Of a stretch of 64,000 nucleotides of DNA, positions 31,605 to 40,261 are shown one piece after another (position 1 is the stretch's first letter; every line of letters starts with the position of its first letter). Below the pieces are notes generated by a model. It searched no databases and had not been told where the DNA came from. It was given only the letters and a program-made list of their open reading frames with translations. The DNA is from Sneathiella limimaris (GTDB lineage: Bacteria > Pseudomonadota > Alphaproteobacteria > Sneathiellales > Sneathiellaceae), in contig NZ_JABBYJ010000001.1 of assembly GCF_012932565.1 (NCBI RefSeq), positions 2,542,001-2,606,000 on the forward strand, in the 5' to 3' direction. The position numbers and the translations under genes are program-made.

Positions 31605-33077
31605 TTATTTTTCAGTCTTTTTCGCTGCTGTTTTCTTAGGAGCTGCTTTCTTTTTAGCTGCAGGCTTTTTCTCACCCTCGTCCTTATCAGCGGCTGCTTT
31701 CTTAGGAGCGGCCTTCTTCTTAGGCGCTGCTTTTTTCTTCGCTTTTGGCTTTTCCTGCTCGTCTGGATCAGCTGTCAGTTCTTCGAAAGAAACCTTCTTC
31801 TCGCTAACTGTTGCCAGTTCAGCAATAAAGTCGACAACCTTGTCTTCGAAGATTGGCGCTCTCAGCGAGTTCTGCATTTCCGGGTTCTGCTGGAACATCT
31901 GGAAGACCTGCTGCTCCTGACCTGGGTAGTTGCGAGCCTGAGCCATCATCGCCTGCTGCACTTCTTCATTGCTCACATCGATATTATTGATGCGTCCAAC
32001 TTCAGCCAGCAACAAACCGAGGCGAACACGACGCTCAGCAATTGTCTGATATTCAGCTTTCAGTTCTTCTTCAGACTGATCCTGATCCTCAAGCTTTTCA
32101 CCTGACCGCTCTAGCTCCTGCTGGAACTGTTCCCAGATGCTGTTGAATTCTGCTTCAGCCATTCCAGGAGGTACATCGAAATCATGCATATCTGCAAGCG
32201 CATCCAGCATGCTCCGCTTTAGTGTCTGGCGAGAGAGCTGATCGTAATCTTCCTGGATCCGGCTGCGAATGTTGTCTTTCAGTGTAGCAAGATCTTCAAG
32301 GCCCAGCTTTTTCGCAAACTCATCGTCAATCTCGACGTCTGCAGCTTCCTGCACTTCATGGACCGTCACATCAAACACAGCATCTTTGCCAGCGAGATGT
32401 TCTGCGCCATAGTTTTCAGGGAAAGTCACTTTAACTGCAACCTCGTCACCGCCCTTGGCGCCAACGAGTTGCTCTTCAAAGCCTGGGATAAACTGGTTTG
32501 AGCCCAGCTCCAGCTGATGACCTTCGGCAGAGCCGCCTTCAAAAGCCTCACCATCGACTTTACCGACAAAGTCGATAAGAACCGCATCACCTTCTTTGGC
32601 TTTACGGTTACGGGCAACTTTCTTGAAGTTCTTCTGGGAGCCCGCAATTTGCGTCAAAGCTTCATCAACTTTGGCATCCTCAACTTCAGCAACCTGTTTC
32701 TCAAGCTTCAACTTTGAAAAATCACCTGGCTCAAAGTCTGGCATCACTTCTAATTCAATTGTGAATTCCAGATCCTGGCCATCATCAAATCTTGTGATTT
32801 CAATTTTTGGCTGCTGAGCTGGACGAAGATCATTTTCTTCCAATACAGACTGGCTAGCTTCGTTTACAGTTCCTTCCAGAACTTCACCCAGCACGCTTTT
32901 ACCAAAACGCTGGCGCAAAATGGACATTGGAACTTTACCAGGACGGAAACCGGGAAGACGGACCTGACCACCTACTTCAACCAGTTTGTCTGTGATTTTG
33001 CCTTCAATTTCTGCCGCTTCAACTACGACTGTGAAATCCCGTTTCAGCCCTTCAGAGCTAGTTTGAGTAACCTGCAT
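31605..33077 (-). CDS. tig: Trigger factor with Lys/Ala-rich C-terminal tail
   Basis: Ribosome-bound chaperone and peptidyl-prolyl isomerase. Ribosome-binding signature GFRPGKVPMSILRQRFGKSV (about 43-62), the FKBP-type domain around EGDAVLIDFVGKVDGEAFEGG (about 160-180), then the helical C-terminal chaperone domain. At 490 residues it is about 50 longer than usual: the last 45 residues are repeats of KKKAAPKKKAAPKKAAADK type, strongly basic and histone H1-like. The ATG is at 33077, with tRNA-Leu immediately upstream. Confidence 0.95.
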   Translation of the reverse strand: MQVTQTSSEGLKRDFTVVVEAAEIEGKITDKLVEVGGQVRLPGFRPGKVPMSILRQRFGKSVLGEVLEGTVNEASQSVLEENDLRPAQQPKIEITRFDDGQDLEFTIELEVMPDFEPGDFSKLKLEKQVAEVEDAKVDEALTQIAGSQKNFKKVARNRKAKEGDAVLIDFVGKVDGEAFEGGSAEGHQLELGSNQFIPGFEEQLVGAKGGDEVAVKVTFPENYGAEHLAGKDAVFDVTVHEVQEAADVEIDDEFAKKLGLEDLATLKDNIRSRIQEDYDQLSRQTLKRSMLDALADMHDFDVPPGMAEAEFNSIWEQFQQELERSGEKLEDQDQSEEELKAEYQTIAERRVRLGLLLAEVGRINNIDVSNEEVQQAMMAQARNYPGQEQQVFQMFQQNPEMQNSLRAPIFEDKVVDFIAELATVSEKKVSFEELTADPDEQEKPKAKKKAAPKKKAAPKKAAADKDEGEKKPAAKKKAAPKKTAAKKTEK

Positions 33078-33120
33078 GAACGATTGCCCGTCAGTTTCTT
33101 AAGTCAGTTTGCAAATACGA

Positions 33121-33142
33121 CCGGCCAATCAAGGCCAGCCGT
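33121..33142 (-). terminator. Possible terminator of tRNA-Leu
   Basis: Minus strand: stem GGCTGGCC / GGCCGGTC with G-U pairs and loop TTGATT, followed by GTATTTGC. The T-run is poor, so tRNA-Leu may be co-transcribed with tig. Confidence 0.4.
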
Positions 33143-33152
33143 TTCGAATTCT

Positions 33153-33236
33153 TGGTGCGGGTAGAGGGAGTCGAACCCCCACACACAAGGTACTGGTACC
33201 TAAAACCAGCGCGTCTACCAATTCCGCCATACCCGC
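33153..33236 (-). tRNA. tRNA-Leu (TAG)
   Basis: Type II tRNA with a long variable arm and encoded CCA. Acceptor GCGGGTA pairs with TACCCGC, the anticodon arm is CTGGT-TTTAGGT-ACCAG with anticodon TAG, the T arm contains GGTTCGACTCC, and the discriminator A73 is the Leu identity base. Reads CUN codons. Confidence 0.97.
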
Positions 33237-33420
33237 ACGTGATGTCATCATTTTCATGATGTCCAAAAGGCGCAGTTTTACCGCACCCTGTCCTTGGAGC
33301 GGCGTTCTATAGCACAACAATTCCGGCTGTGCATAGGGGAATTCGACCAAAACTGAGAAGAAATCTCAAAATATTTTAAGTCGTTTGCCTGTAACCGTTG
33401 AAAAACCGCAGTTTTAAACA

Positions 33421-33451
33421 AAAAAAGCGATCCACTGGGATCGCCATTTTT
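33421..33451 (-). terminator. Hairpin terminator of the small gene at 33476-33709
   Basis: Stem GCGATCC / GGATCGC with a 4-base loop, flanked by A on the left (giving a T-run on the minus strand) and by CATTTTTTG on the right. It can act in both directions, but only the minus-strand gene ends next to it. Confidence 0.8.
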
Positions 33452-33475
33452 TGTCTCTAATTTGTATAAACTCGA

Positions 33476-33709
33476 TCAGTTCACTTGAAAATCTCGGGCG
33501 AACGTATCCAGAGAAAGGACCCTTGTACCCGCTGGCTCCTTGTAACAACTGCCGATCAAAGTCCGCTCGTAATGCACGTGGGAAATACCTTGTTCATCCT
33601 CAGACACATAAAGTACACGCGCTTCTTCGCGAGCATTTACTCTCATGGTCCGAAGAAAAACTGCGCCTTGAGAAATTTTCTCTTTTATATCCGATTTTTT
33701 GAACAGCAT
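33476..33709 (-). CDS. Small uncharacterised protein
   Basis: A 77-residue cytoplasmic product from the ATG at 33709 (MLFKKSDIKEKISQGA); an upstream TTG would add two residues. No membrane segment or cysteine motif. The pattern of short strands, ARVLYVSEDEQGISHVHYERTL, suggests a small beta-rich fold, perhaps nucleic-acid binding, but this is not recognised. It is supported as a gene by its own terminator and its isolation from other frames. Confidence 0.65.
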   Translation of the reverse strand: MLFKKSDIKEKISQGAVFLRTMRVNAREEARVLYVSEDEQGISHVHYERTLIGSCYKEPAGTRVLSLDTFARDFQVN

Positions 33710-33820
33710 TTTCAATCCAACTCTTCAAATACTTTGACTATGTTGTTCATTCTTATACGAAAAAAGTAAACAAACCCTTTACAGTAGAATTACCGGTTAA
33801 TGAAATCAAACGTCAAAATT

Positions 33821-35290
33821 TTAGAAGATTTCAGCGTATATCTGTGGAATTTGTTTCTCTATGTCTTCAGCAATTAAACCAGGTCCAAACGCATATGCCG
33901 CTTCTCCATGAATCCAGGCTGCTGCTGAGACTGCTAAGAACGTGTCCATACCTGTTGCTATCAGACCTGTGATGATCCCGGCTAAGGCATCACCCGATCC
34001 GGCGGTGGCCAGCCAAGGCGGCGCATGAGTGTTGATCACGGCCTCCCCATCCGGAGCGGCGATCACAGTGCTTGCTCCTTTCAACAGGACGATAGCGCCA
34101 CTCTTTGCTGCCGCTAAGCGGCATCTCTCCAGTGCGGTCCCCTCAACTTGAAAAAGACGCGCAAACTCAGCCTCATGCGGTGTTAAAACAACAGCCCCAC
34201 TCTTCTTCTGTTGGATAAGATCAAATAGAGTTTCATGATCCCCTTTAAAAACAGTGAGTGCATCGGCATCCAGAATAACTGAAGCTGAACTGGAAAGAGC
34301 CGCCTCCACCTTTTTGCGCGTTTGCTCAGTAACGCCATTACCGGGTCCAATTAGAACTGCTGAGATCCGCCGATCTGTCAAAAATTGAAAGAAAGCCTCA
34401 CTGTCTTCTACTGACTTCACCATTACGGCTTCCAGTGCGGCAGCGTAGGTTGTCAGTGCGGATGGAGGACTCAGTAAAGTAACAGCCCCTGCCCCGGCTC
34501 TTAATGCTATTCTCGCGGAAATACGAGCCGCACCGGTACTTGAGATGCCTCCCCCCATCACAGCAGCATGTCCACGAGTATATTTATGCCCTGTTGGTCT
34601 CGCTTGAGGAAAATCTTCTCCCCAGATATCCGGACTATTTAACACCGTTCGACAATTCAACTGGTCTATCACGGATAAAGGGATACCAATATCAACCACC
34701 TCAAGCCGTCCACAATAACCTCGGCCTGGATAAAGATAATGGCCTGTCTTGGGTCGGGCGAAAGTAACTGTCAAAGAGGCAGGGGGTGTCCCCTCTGAGC
34801 TTTCGCCAGTATTTCCATCAACCCCGGATGGGATATCAACGGCAATAAAATCCAAGGTCTTCTGAAGTTTGCCGAAAAGATCCGTTAGTTCACTCGGCAA
34901 TGTTCCCCGAAACCCAGCACCAAAGACCGCATCTACGACGATTCCCTCCGCTGGTATTTTAAGTTCTGATATGGGAACGAGATCCAGTGGACATCTATCG
35001 CGCATTGTCGCCGCATCACCCTTGAGTTTTGCAGGATCCCCAAAAACGCCAACTGTTACAGGCCAACCCACTTCCAATAGATGCCGCGCAATGACATAAC
35101 CATCGCCCCCATTATTACCTGGGCCACAAAGAACAAGCGCCGGGCAAATATCCCAATTTTCTGTAATATGAGCCGCGACCTGGGCTCCGGCATTCTCCAT
35201 CAGCTGCTCTCCTGGAATGCCAGCTTCTATCGTCAGTTGATCAGCTTTATACATTTCAGGGATTGAGAGAATTTCAGGTCCTTGCCACAT
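33821..35290 (-). CDS. nnr: Bifunctional NAD(P)H-hydrate repair enzyme
   Basis: Repairs damaged, hydrated NADH and NADPH. The N-terminal half (about 1-215, YjeF_N) is the epimerase with GPGNNGGDGYVIARHL and VDIPSGVDGNTGE. The C-terminal half (about 230-489) is the ADP-dependent dehydratase of the ribokinase fold with GGGISSTGAARI, VLIGPGNGV, VVLTPHEAEFARL and the catalytic GSGDALAGIITGLI. Length 489, normal for the fused form. It follows the amidase gene by 3 bases. In many alphaproteobacteria nnr lies next to glnB; here glnB is 6 kb away. Confidence 0.95.
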   Translation of the reverse strand: MWQGPEILSIPEMYKADQLTIEAGIPGEQLMENAGAQVAAHITENWDICPALVLCGPGNNGGDGYVIARHLLEVGWPVTVGVFGDPAKLKGDAATMRDRCPLDLVPISELKIPAEGIVVDAVFGAGFRGTLPSELTDLFGKLQKTLDFIAVDIPSGVDGNTGESSEGTPPASLTVTFARPKTGHYLYPGRGYCGRLEVVDIGIPLSVIDQLNCRTVLNSPDIWGEDFPQARPTGHKYTRGHAAVMGGGISSTGAARISARIALRAGAGAVTLLSPPSALTTYAAALEAVMVKSVEDSEAFFQFLTDRRISAVLIGPGNGVTEQTRKKVEAALSSSASVILDADALTVFKGDHETLFDLIQQKKSGAVVLTPHEAEFARLFQVEGTALERCRLAAAKSGAIVLLKGASTVIAAPDGEAVINTHAPPWLATAGSGDALAGIITGLIATGMDTFLAVSAAAWIHGEAAYAFGPGLIAEDIEKQIPQIYAEIF

Positions 35291-35293
35291 ACT

Positions 35294-36709
35294 TCACCCC
35301 AATTCATTCAGTTTCGGGCGGAGTTTTGCTCCTTCAAAATTGGCTTCAAAAGCCAGGGCAGCCGAGAGAACCATCTCGTCTTTATGCATAGGACCAACGA
35401 TCTGCAGCCCTACTGGCAATCCATTGTTTGCCAAACCGCAAGGGATTGAACATGCAGGTTGCTGGGTCAAGTTGAACGGGTAGCTAAAGGGTGTCCAGTC
35501 CACCCAATCAGAGACCTCTTTGTCACCAACAGTTGGCCCTAACTTTCCAACTTCAAAAGCCGTTACCGCCAAGGACGGCGTCAAAAGCAGATCATATGTT
35601 TCATGGAACCGCTTCATCAAGGCCCCTAACTCAGCCCGGGCGATATTGGCGTCAAATAGGTCTGTGGTTGTGACCTTTGACCCCTTTTCGAAAACCAACT
35701 GAAGGCCAGGATCCATTAATTTTCGAGCTTTTTCATCCGCAGGTTTCAATGCATACCAGGCACCACTTTGCCAAAGAGCACTAAAAATCTCCAATGGACA
35801 CTCAAAGCCTGGATCAACTTCCACAATTTCGGCCCCAAGCGACCGAAAACAATCAACTGCGCGATCAACGGCTTTGGCAACTTCAGGATCAACTTTAGCA
35901 TAACCAAGATCCCGGCTATAGGCGATTTTTCGTCCAGCAAACGTCATCGGTTTCAGATTTCGATACTGAATATCTGTTTCTGGCAAAGCATACCAGTCGC
36001 GGCTATCGTGCCCCTTCATCACATCTAACATGAGACAGGCATCTGCAACCGAACGGGTCATGGGACCGACATGGGACACTGTACCATAAGCGGATGCTGG
36101 CCAAGCAGGTACACGGCCGAAACTGGGTTTGTGCCCGAAGATACCGGCAAAAGCAGCGGGTATTCGAACAGATCCTCCGCCATCAGTTCCGGTATGAAGA
36201 ACCCCCATACCCGCAGCACAAGCAGCCGATGCGCCACCACTGGAACCACCGGGTGTTTTCTCAGGGTTCCAAGGGTTTCTGGTGATACCACTTAGTGGGC
36301 TATCCGTAACACCTTTCCAGCCGAACTCTGGTGTCGTGGTTTTTCCCAAAAAGACAGCGCCAGACTCACGCAACCGTTGCGTTGCAGGTGAATCTTCGGA
36401 CCAGTCGCCCTCAGGATCGACAAGCTTAGATCCTTTCAAAGTCGGCATGCCCTTCATCAGCATCACATCTTTGATCGTTGTCGGCACACCGTCAACAAGA
36501 CCTAAAGGCTCACCTTTATGCCATCTCGCCTCTGAGGCTGTCGCCGCTTCAAGAGCGCCATCTGGATCTGTTCGAACAAAAGCATTTAGAGCAGGGTTAA
36601 CTTTCTCAATCTGGTCCAGGGCTGCTTTAGTTGCTTCGACCGGGGAAACCTCCTTGGACTTGTAGAGTTCAACTAGTTCAACTGCTGTAATGAACGCCAG
36701 ATCTGACAT
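35294..36709 (-). CDS. Amidase (amidase signature family)
   Basis: A 471-residue hydrolase of amide bonds with the Ser-cisSer-Lys triad: Lys in TTIKDVMLMKG, the Gly/Ser-rich block TPGGSSGGASAACAAG holding the cis-Ser, and the nucleophile region GTDGGGSVRIPAAFAGIFG. It is not GatA: there are no gatB/gatC neighbours and the C-terminus differs. Substrate unknown. Probably translated together with nnr. No signal peptide, so cytoplasmic. Confidence 0.88.
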   Translation of the reverse strand: MSDLAFITAVELVELYKSKEVSPVEATKAALDQIEKVNPALNAFVRTDPDGALEAATASEARWHKGEPLGLVDGVPTTIKDVMLMKGMPTLKGSKLVDPEGDWSEDSPATQRLRESGAVFLGKTTTPEFGWKGVTDSPLSGITRNPWNPEKTPGGSSGGASAACAAGMGVLHTGTDGGGSVRIPAAFAGIFGHKPSFGRVPAWPASAYGTVSHVGPMTRSVADACLMLDVMKGHDSRDWYALPETDIQYRNLKPMTFAGRKIAYSRDLGYAKVDPEVAKAVDRAVDCFRSLGAEIVEVDPGFECPLEIFSALWQSGAWYALKPADEKARKLMDPGLQLVFEKGSKVTTTDLFDANIARAELGALMKRFHETYDLLLTPSLAVTAFEVGKLGPTVGDKEVSDWVDWTPFSYPFNLTQQPACSIPCGLANNGLPVGLQIVGPMHKDEMVLSAALAFEANFEGAKLRPKLNELG

Positions 36710-36827
36710 TTTGCTTCCCCTTGCTTATTTTTCTTCATCGAAACCATAGTCAGAGTTGTTAAAGGGTTCAATAGCTGCCTTCTTTCTGACATTGTCTGTA
36801 AACATCTCTTAAAGGGAACGGCTTAGA

Positions 36828-37115
36828 ATGCTGGAGGGGTTCAACTCAGGAATTATGACCAAAAAAAAGACGACTAAAAAACTAAAAGAAAAAGTCAAAA
36901 TCCCCGAAAATAAACTCCATCGCCAGATCCTAGGTTGGGCACTTGTTCTTGGTGGTTTGCTAGGATTTCTTCCCGTTGTTGGGTTTTGGATGTTCCCCTT
37001 AGGGATTGTTATTCTGTCCATTGATTATCCTTTTGCCCGACGCCTGAAAAGACGCGTTGGCGTCTGGTGGGGCCGCTGGCAACAAACCCGCCAAAAGGAC
37101 AGAAAGACTAATTGA
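36828..37115 (+). CDS. Small membrane protein with basic flanks
   Basis: A 95-residue protein: a lysine-rich N-terminus (MTKKKTTKKLKEKVK), two short hydrophobic segments (GWALVLGGLLGFLPVVGFW and FPLGIVILSID) and a basic, tryptophan-rich tail (RRLKRRVGVWWGRWQQ). It resembles small PGPGW-like alphaproteobacterial membrane proteins of unknown function. The ATG at 36828 follows AAGGGAA; an ATG at 36855 after CAGGA is a possible alternative start. Its stop codon overlaps the FNR-like box of the next gene. Confidence 0.72.
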   Translation: MLEGFNSGIMTKKKTTKKLKEKVKIPENKLHRQILGWALVLGGLLGFLPVVGFWMFPLGIVILSIDYPFARRLKRRVGVWWGRWQQTRQKDRKTN

Positions 37116-37152
37116 TCATAATCAAGTTCAAAACACGGCTATCGTGTAAAAT
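37112..37152 (+). promoter_or_regulatory. FNR/FixK-type box and -10 element upstream of hsp20
   Basis: A perfect TTGAT-CATA-ATCAA palindrome lies at 37112-37125, and a -10-like TAAAAT at 37147-37152. If transcription starts near 37159, the box is centred at about -40.5, the activating position for FNR/FixK-type regulators. No -35 hexamer is needed for this promoter class. The motif is seen; activation under low oxygen is inferred. Confidence 0.62.
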
Positions 37153-37204
37153 CCTTCTTAGTTGAGTTCTCTGTAGCTGTATTAATGATCAGAAGGAGTT
37201 TCTC

Positions 37205-37642
37205 ATGACCGATAGCCACAAAACTAAAACTGTAGAAAGATCAGATAATTTCTGGCCTCACCTTTTTGATCCATTCAAAGGCTTTGGAACTATGGTTTCC
37301 AACTTCTTTGCCCCGAGTGCCGATGCATCGAACAGTAAAGACCTCTATGAAATCAATATAGAGCTTCCTGGTGTCGATGAAAAAGACATCCATGTTGATG
37401 TGGAAGATAATGTTCTCACCATTCAAGGAGAGAAAAAGTCTGAAAGTGAAACCAAAGAAAAGAATTACTATTTCACTGAACGGCATTATGGATCATTTCA
37501 ACGCTCATTCAGACTACCGCCCGATGTCAAAACGGATAAGATTGATGCCCATTTTGATAAAGGTATTTTGAAAGTCACAATTCCGAAAAAAGCCCCGGCT
37601 GAGGACAAGGCCCAAAAAATCAAGATCCGGACCAGCTCTTAA
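37205..37642 (+). CDS. Small heat shock protein (Hsp20 / alpha-crystallin family)
   Basis: ATP-independent holdase that binds unfolding proteins in large oligomers. The 145-residue protein has an N-terminal region with WPHLFDPFKGFG, the alpha-crystallin domain (about 40-130) with YEINIELPGVDEKDI, the loop EKNYYFTERHYGSFQRSF, and GILKVTIPKK, the usual domain-end motif. The C-terminal tail is short. Strong Shine-Dalgarno sequence AGAAGGAG. A perfect terminator follows. The FNR-like box in front suggests induction at low oxygen rather than, or besides, heat. Confidence 0.95.
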   Translation: MTDSHKTKTVERSDNFWPHLFDPFKGFGTMVSNFFAPSADASNSKDLYEINIELPGVDEKDIHVDVEDNVLTIQGEKKSESETKEKNYYFTERHYGSFQRSFRLPPDVKTDKIDAHFDKGILKVTIPKKAPAEDKAQKIKIRTSS

Positions 37643-37659
37643 GACTTTCATGGAAACGA

Positions 37660-37686
37660 AAAAGCCCCGCTTATTGCGGGGCTTTT
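37660..37686. terminator. Bidirectional terminator between hsp20 and tRNA-His
   Basis: Perfect 11-bp stem AAAAGCCCCGC / GCGGGGCTTTT with a 5-base loop. T-runs form on both strands, so it serves hsp20 (+) and tRNA-His (-), which converge here. Confidence 0.92.
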
Positions 37687-37694
37687 TAGGAAAA

Positions 37695-37772
37695 TGGGGC
37701 GAATGACCGGGATCGAACCGGCGACCTCCTGAGTCACAGTCAGGCGCTCTAACCAACTGAGCTACATTCGCC
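37695..37772 (-). tRNA. tRNA-His (GTG)
   Basis: Cloverleaf with encoded CCA. Acceptor GCGAATG pairs with CATTCGC, and the extra G at -1 faces C73, the hallmark of tRNA-His. Anticodon arm CCTGA-CTGTGAC-TCAGG with anticodon GTG; the T arm contains GGTTCGATCCC. The feature includes G-1 at 37772. Confidence 0.97.
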
Positions 37773-37826
37773 ATCAAAGTGGCGCCCTATTTAGCCGCCA
37801 TCCAATGCCGGGTCAAGGCGCTTTCT

Positions 37827-38996
37827 TCATTTACTCTTAAAAAAATCGTCAAGCCTTGTAATCGCTTCTTTCAAAACTTCTTCACGCTTGCAAAAACAGA
37901 ACCTGACAAAATTCGTTTTGGCGCCTTCAGAAGCATAGAATGCACTAACTGGAACTGCCGCGACCCCTGCTTCAGTTGTAATCAATCGGCAAAAATCCAC
38001 ATCACTACCTTGAAAGCCAATAGACTGAATGTCAGCATTCAAAAAATAGGTCCCATCACAGTCAGCCGTTTCAAACCCAATTTCTCTAAGACCGTTCCGG
38101 AAATAGTCTCTTTTACCCTGCATGCTGTCTTTGAGATTCTCATAAAAGAAATCATCCTTATTGAGACCAAAAGCAACCGCATTCTGCAAAGCCGGAGGTG
38201 TTGTAAAGGTTAGAAACTGATGGGCCTTTGCAATTCGAGCAATCAGTTCATCTGCACCCGTTATGTATCCAACTTTCCACCCTGTCAGTGAAAAAGTCTT
38301 CCCCGCAGATCCAATCCGAGCAGTTCTGTCTCCCATTCCCGGCAACGTGGCAAGAGGGATATGGGAATTTAGTCCAAAAACAATATGCTCATAGACTTCA
38401 TCACATACGGCGTAAGCATCATATTCCTGAATTACCTCAGAGAGAAGTTCTAGCTCTTCGATGGTAAAGACTTTGCCTGTCGGGTTCATTGGGTTGTTCA
38501 ACAAGACCAATTTTGTTTTTTCCGAAAAGGCCGCCCGCAAGCGTTCTTCCTCCAGATCCCAATGAGGTGGGTCCAGACGAACAAACTTAGGAATACCCCC
38601 TGCCCGCAGAACTAGCGGCAAATAACAATCATATAGTGGCTCCAGCAAGACCACTTCATCGCCAGGATTAATAAACGCCATCAAGCAATCTGCAAGAGCT
38701 TCTGTTGCTCCGGATGTGATTAGAACCCCGCTTTCCGGTTGCACCGCTATTCCATAGAACCGGTGGTTGGCATCAGTAACCGCCTGACGCAATTCCATCG
38801 TTCCCATCATCGGCGGATATTGATTAGGTCCTTCCGTAAGACCTTTGGCTGCCATAGCACGGACATCTTCCGGCCCATCCTCATCAGGAAAGCCTTGCCC
38901 TAGATTGATCGCCTTGTGTTCAATAGCCAATTTGGACATCACTTCGAAAATTGTTGTCCCAAAAGCGGATAAGACTTTGTTTGCCTGCTTTACCAT
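37827..38996 (-). CDS. PLP-dependent aminotransferase, class I/II
   Basis: A 389-residue fold-type I aminotransferase. N-terminal INLGQGFPDEDGPEDV, substrate-binding NNPMNPTGKVF, VCDEVYEHIVF with the PLP-contacting Asp and Tyr, and the PLP Lys in SAGKTFSLTGWKVGY. The N-terminus is closest in style to kynurenine/methionine aminotransferases (YbdL/KAT type). Exact substrate cannot be read from sequence. Divergent from the second aminotransferase, 86 bases apart. Confidence 0.9.
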   Translation of the reverse strand: MVKQANKVLSAFGTTIFEVMSKLAIEHKAINLGQGFPDEDGPEDVRAMAAKGLTEGPNQYPPMMGTMELRQAVTDANHRFYGIAVQPESGVLITSGATEALADCLMAFINPGDEVVLLEPLYDCYLPLVLRAGGIPKFVRLDPPHWDLEEERLRAAFSEKTKLVLLNNPMNPTGKVFTIEELELLSEVIQEYDAYAVCDEVYEHIVFGLNSHIPLATLPGMGDRTARIGSAGKTFSLTGWKVGYITGADELIARIAKAHQFLTFTTPPALQNAVAFGLNKDDFFYENLKDSMQGKRDYFRNGLREIGFETADCDGTYFLNADIQSIGFQGSDVDFCRLITTEAGVAAVPVSAFYASEGAKTNFVRFCFCKREEVLKEAITRLDDFFKSK

Positions 38997-39082
38997 TCCT
39001 CGCCCTAATCTTCCCTTGCAGTCACTGAGCCATAAGGCCTATCTTCACACGAAATTTAACACAAGTCTTTAGGGAAGTTATC

Positions 39083-40258
39083 ATGGGTGTGTCTGAAAAA
39101 ATGTCCCGTCTTGGAACAGAAACTGCTTTTGACGTTCTGGCAAAAGCTGGCAGATTACAGGCACAAGGTATGGACATCATCAATCTTGGTATCGGGCAGC
39201 CGGATTTCCCCACTCCCGACCATATCGTTGAAGCCGGCGTAAAGGCGCTGAGGGATGGTCATCATGGCTACACGGGCGCAAATGGTATCCTGGAGCTGCG
39301 CGAGGCGGTTGCCAAAGATATTCTCGATCGTAAATCCGTTGAGATTAATCCAGACAATATCCTTATAATGCCCGGGGGCAAAGTGACCATGTCCTTTGCT
39401 ATTGAAATGTTTGGGGAAGCGGGCGCAGAAATCCTTTATCCAAACCCTGGGTTTCCAATTTACGAAAGTATGATCCGATACAGCGGCGCTAAACCAGTTC
39501 CCATCCCTCTACTTGAAAAGAACAAATTTTCTTTTGATGCAGATGAAGTCTTGTCCCTCATCACAGATAAAACCCGGTTGATTATCCTGAATTCGCCTGC
39601 AAACCCGACCGGGGGTGTGGTCCCTAAGGAGGAAATAGACAAACTTGTAAAAGGCCTACAAGCTTTTCCAGATGTCTACATTCTTTCCGACGAAATTTAT
39701 AGTCGTATGACTTATGACGGGCTCGAACATGTCAGTCTGTTAAGCTACCCAGAAATAAGGGACAGACTTATTGTGCTGGATGGATGGTCAAAAACCTACG
39801 CAATGACTGGGTGGCGACTGGGTTGGGGATACTGGCCGGACGCCCTCGTCCCGTTAGCGAATAGGCTATGTGTGAATTATCACTCCTGTGTAAACGCACC
39901 GACCCAATATGCTGGAATTGCTGCACTTGAGGGTGACCAAACACCTGTTGATGAGATGATGACCGCTTTTGATGCCCGCCGCCATCTTATTTACGAACGC
40001 TTGAACGCCTTAAAAAGTATTTCTTGTGTCATGCCCAAAGGCGCTTTTTATGCGTTTCCCAATATCTCAAAAACCGGACTTGATAGCCGCACATTTCAAA
40101 ATAGATTTTTGGAAGAGGAAGGTGTTGCAACCATTGCAGGAACAAGTTTTGGAGAATATGGGGAGGGGTATGTTCGTTTTTCTTATGCGAATTCTATTGA
40201 AAATATCAGTCTGGCCATGAGCCGTCTCGAAACTTTCCTAAACAAAATAAAAGGATAG
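39083..40258 (+). CDS. PLP-dependent aminotransferase, class I/II (AspC-like)
   Basis: A 391-residue aminotransferase with INLGIGQPDFPTPDHI, GYTGANGILELREAVA, NSPANPTGGVV, YILSDEIYSRM and the PLP Lys in GWSKTYAMTGWRLGWGYW. It belongs to the aspartate/aromatic aminotransferase subgroup by its N-terminal glycine-rich motif, but the substrate is open. The slyX gene follows 3 bases later, so the two are co-transcribed. Confidence 0.9.
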   Translation: MGVSEKMSRLGTETAFDVLAKAGRLQAQGMDIINLGIGQPDFPTPDHIVEAGVKALRDGHHGYTGANGILELREAVAKDILDRKSVEINPDNILIMPGGKVTMSFAIEMFGEAGAEILYPNPGFPIYESMIRYSGAKPVPIPLLEKNKFSFDADEVLSLITDKTRLIILNSPANPTGGVVPKEEIDKLVKGLQAFPDVYILSDEIYSRMTYDGLEHVSLLSYPEIRDRLIVLDGWSKTYAMTGWRLGWGYWPDALVPLANRLCVNYHSCVNAPTQYAGIAALEGDQTPVDEMMTAFDARRHLIYERLNALKSISCVMPKGAFYAFPNISKTGLDSRTFQNRFLEEEGVATIAGTSFGEYGEGYVRFSYANSIENISLAMSRLETFLNKIKG

Positions 40259-40261
40259 ATT

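Noticed and set aside
31620-31760. Lysine-codon repeats in tig as a CRISPR-like or satellite repeat
   Set aside because: The repeats are in frame, irregular in length and encode the K/A/P tail, so they are coding low complexity.
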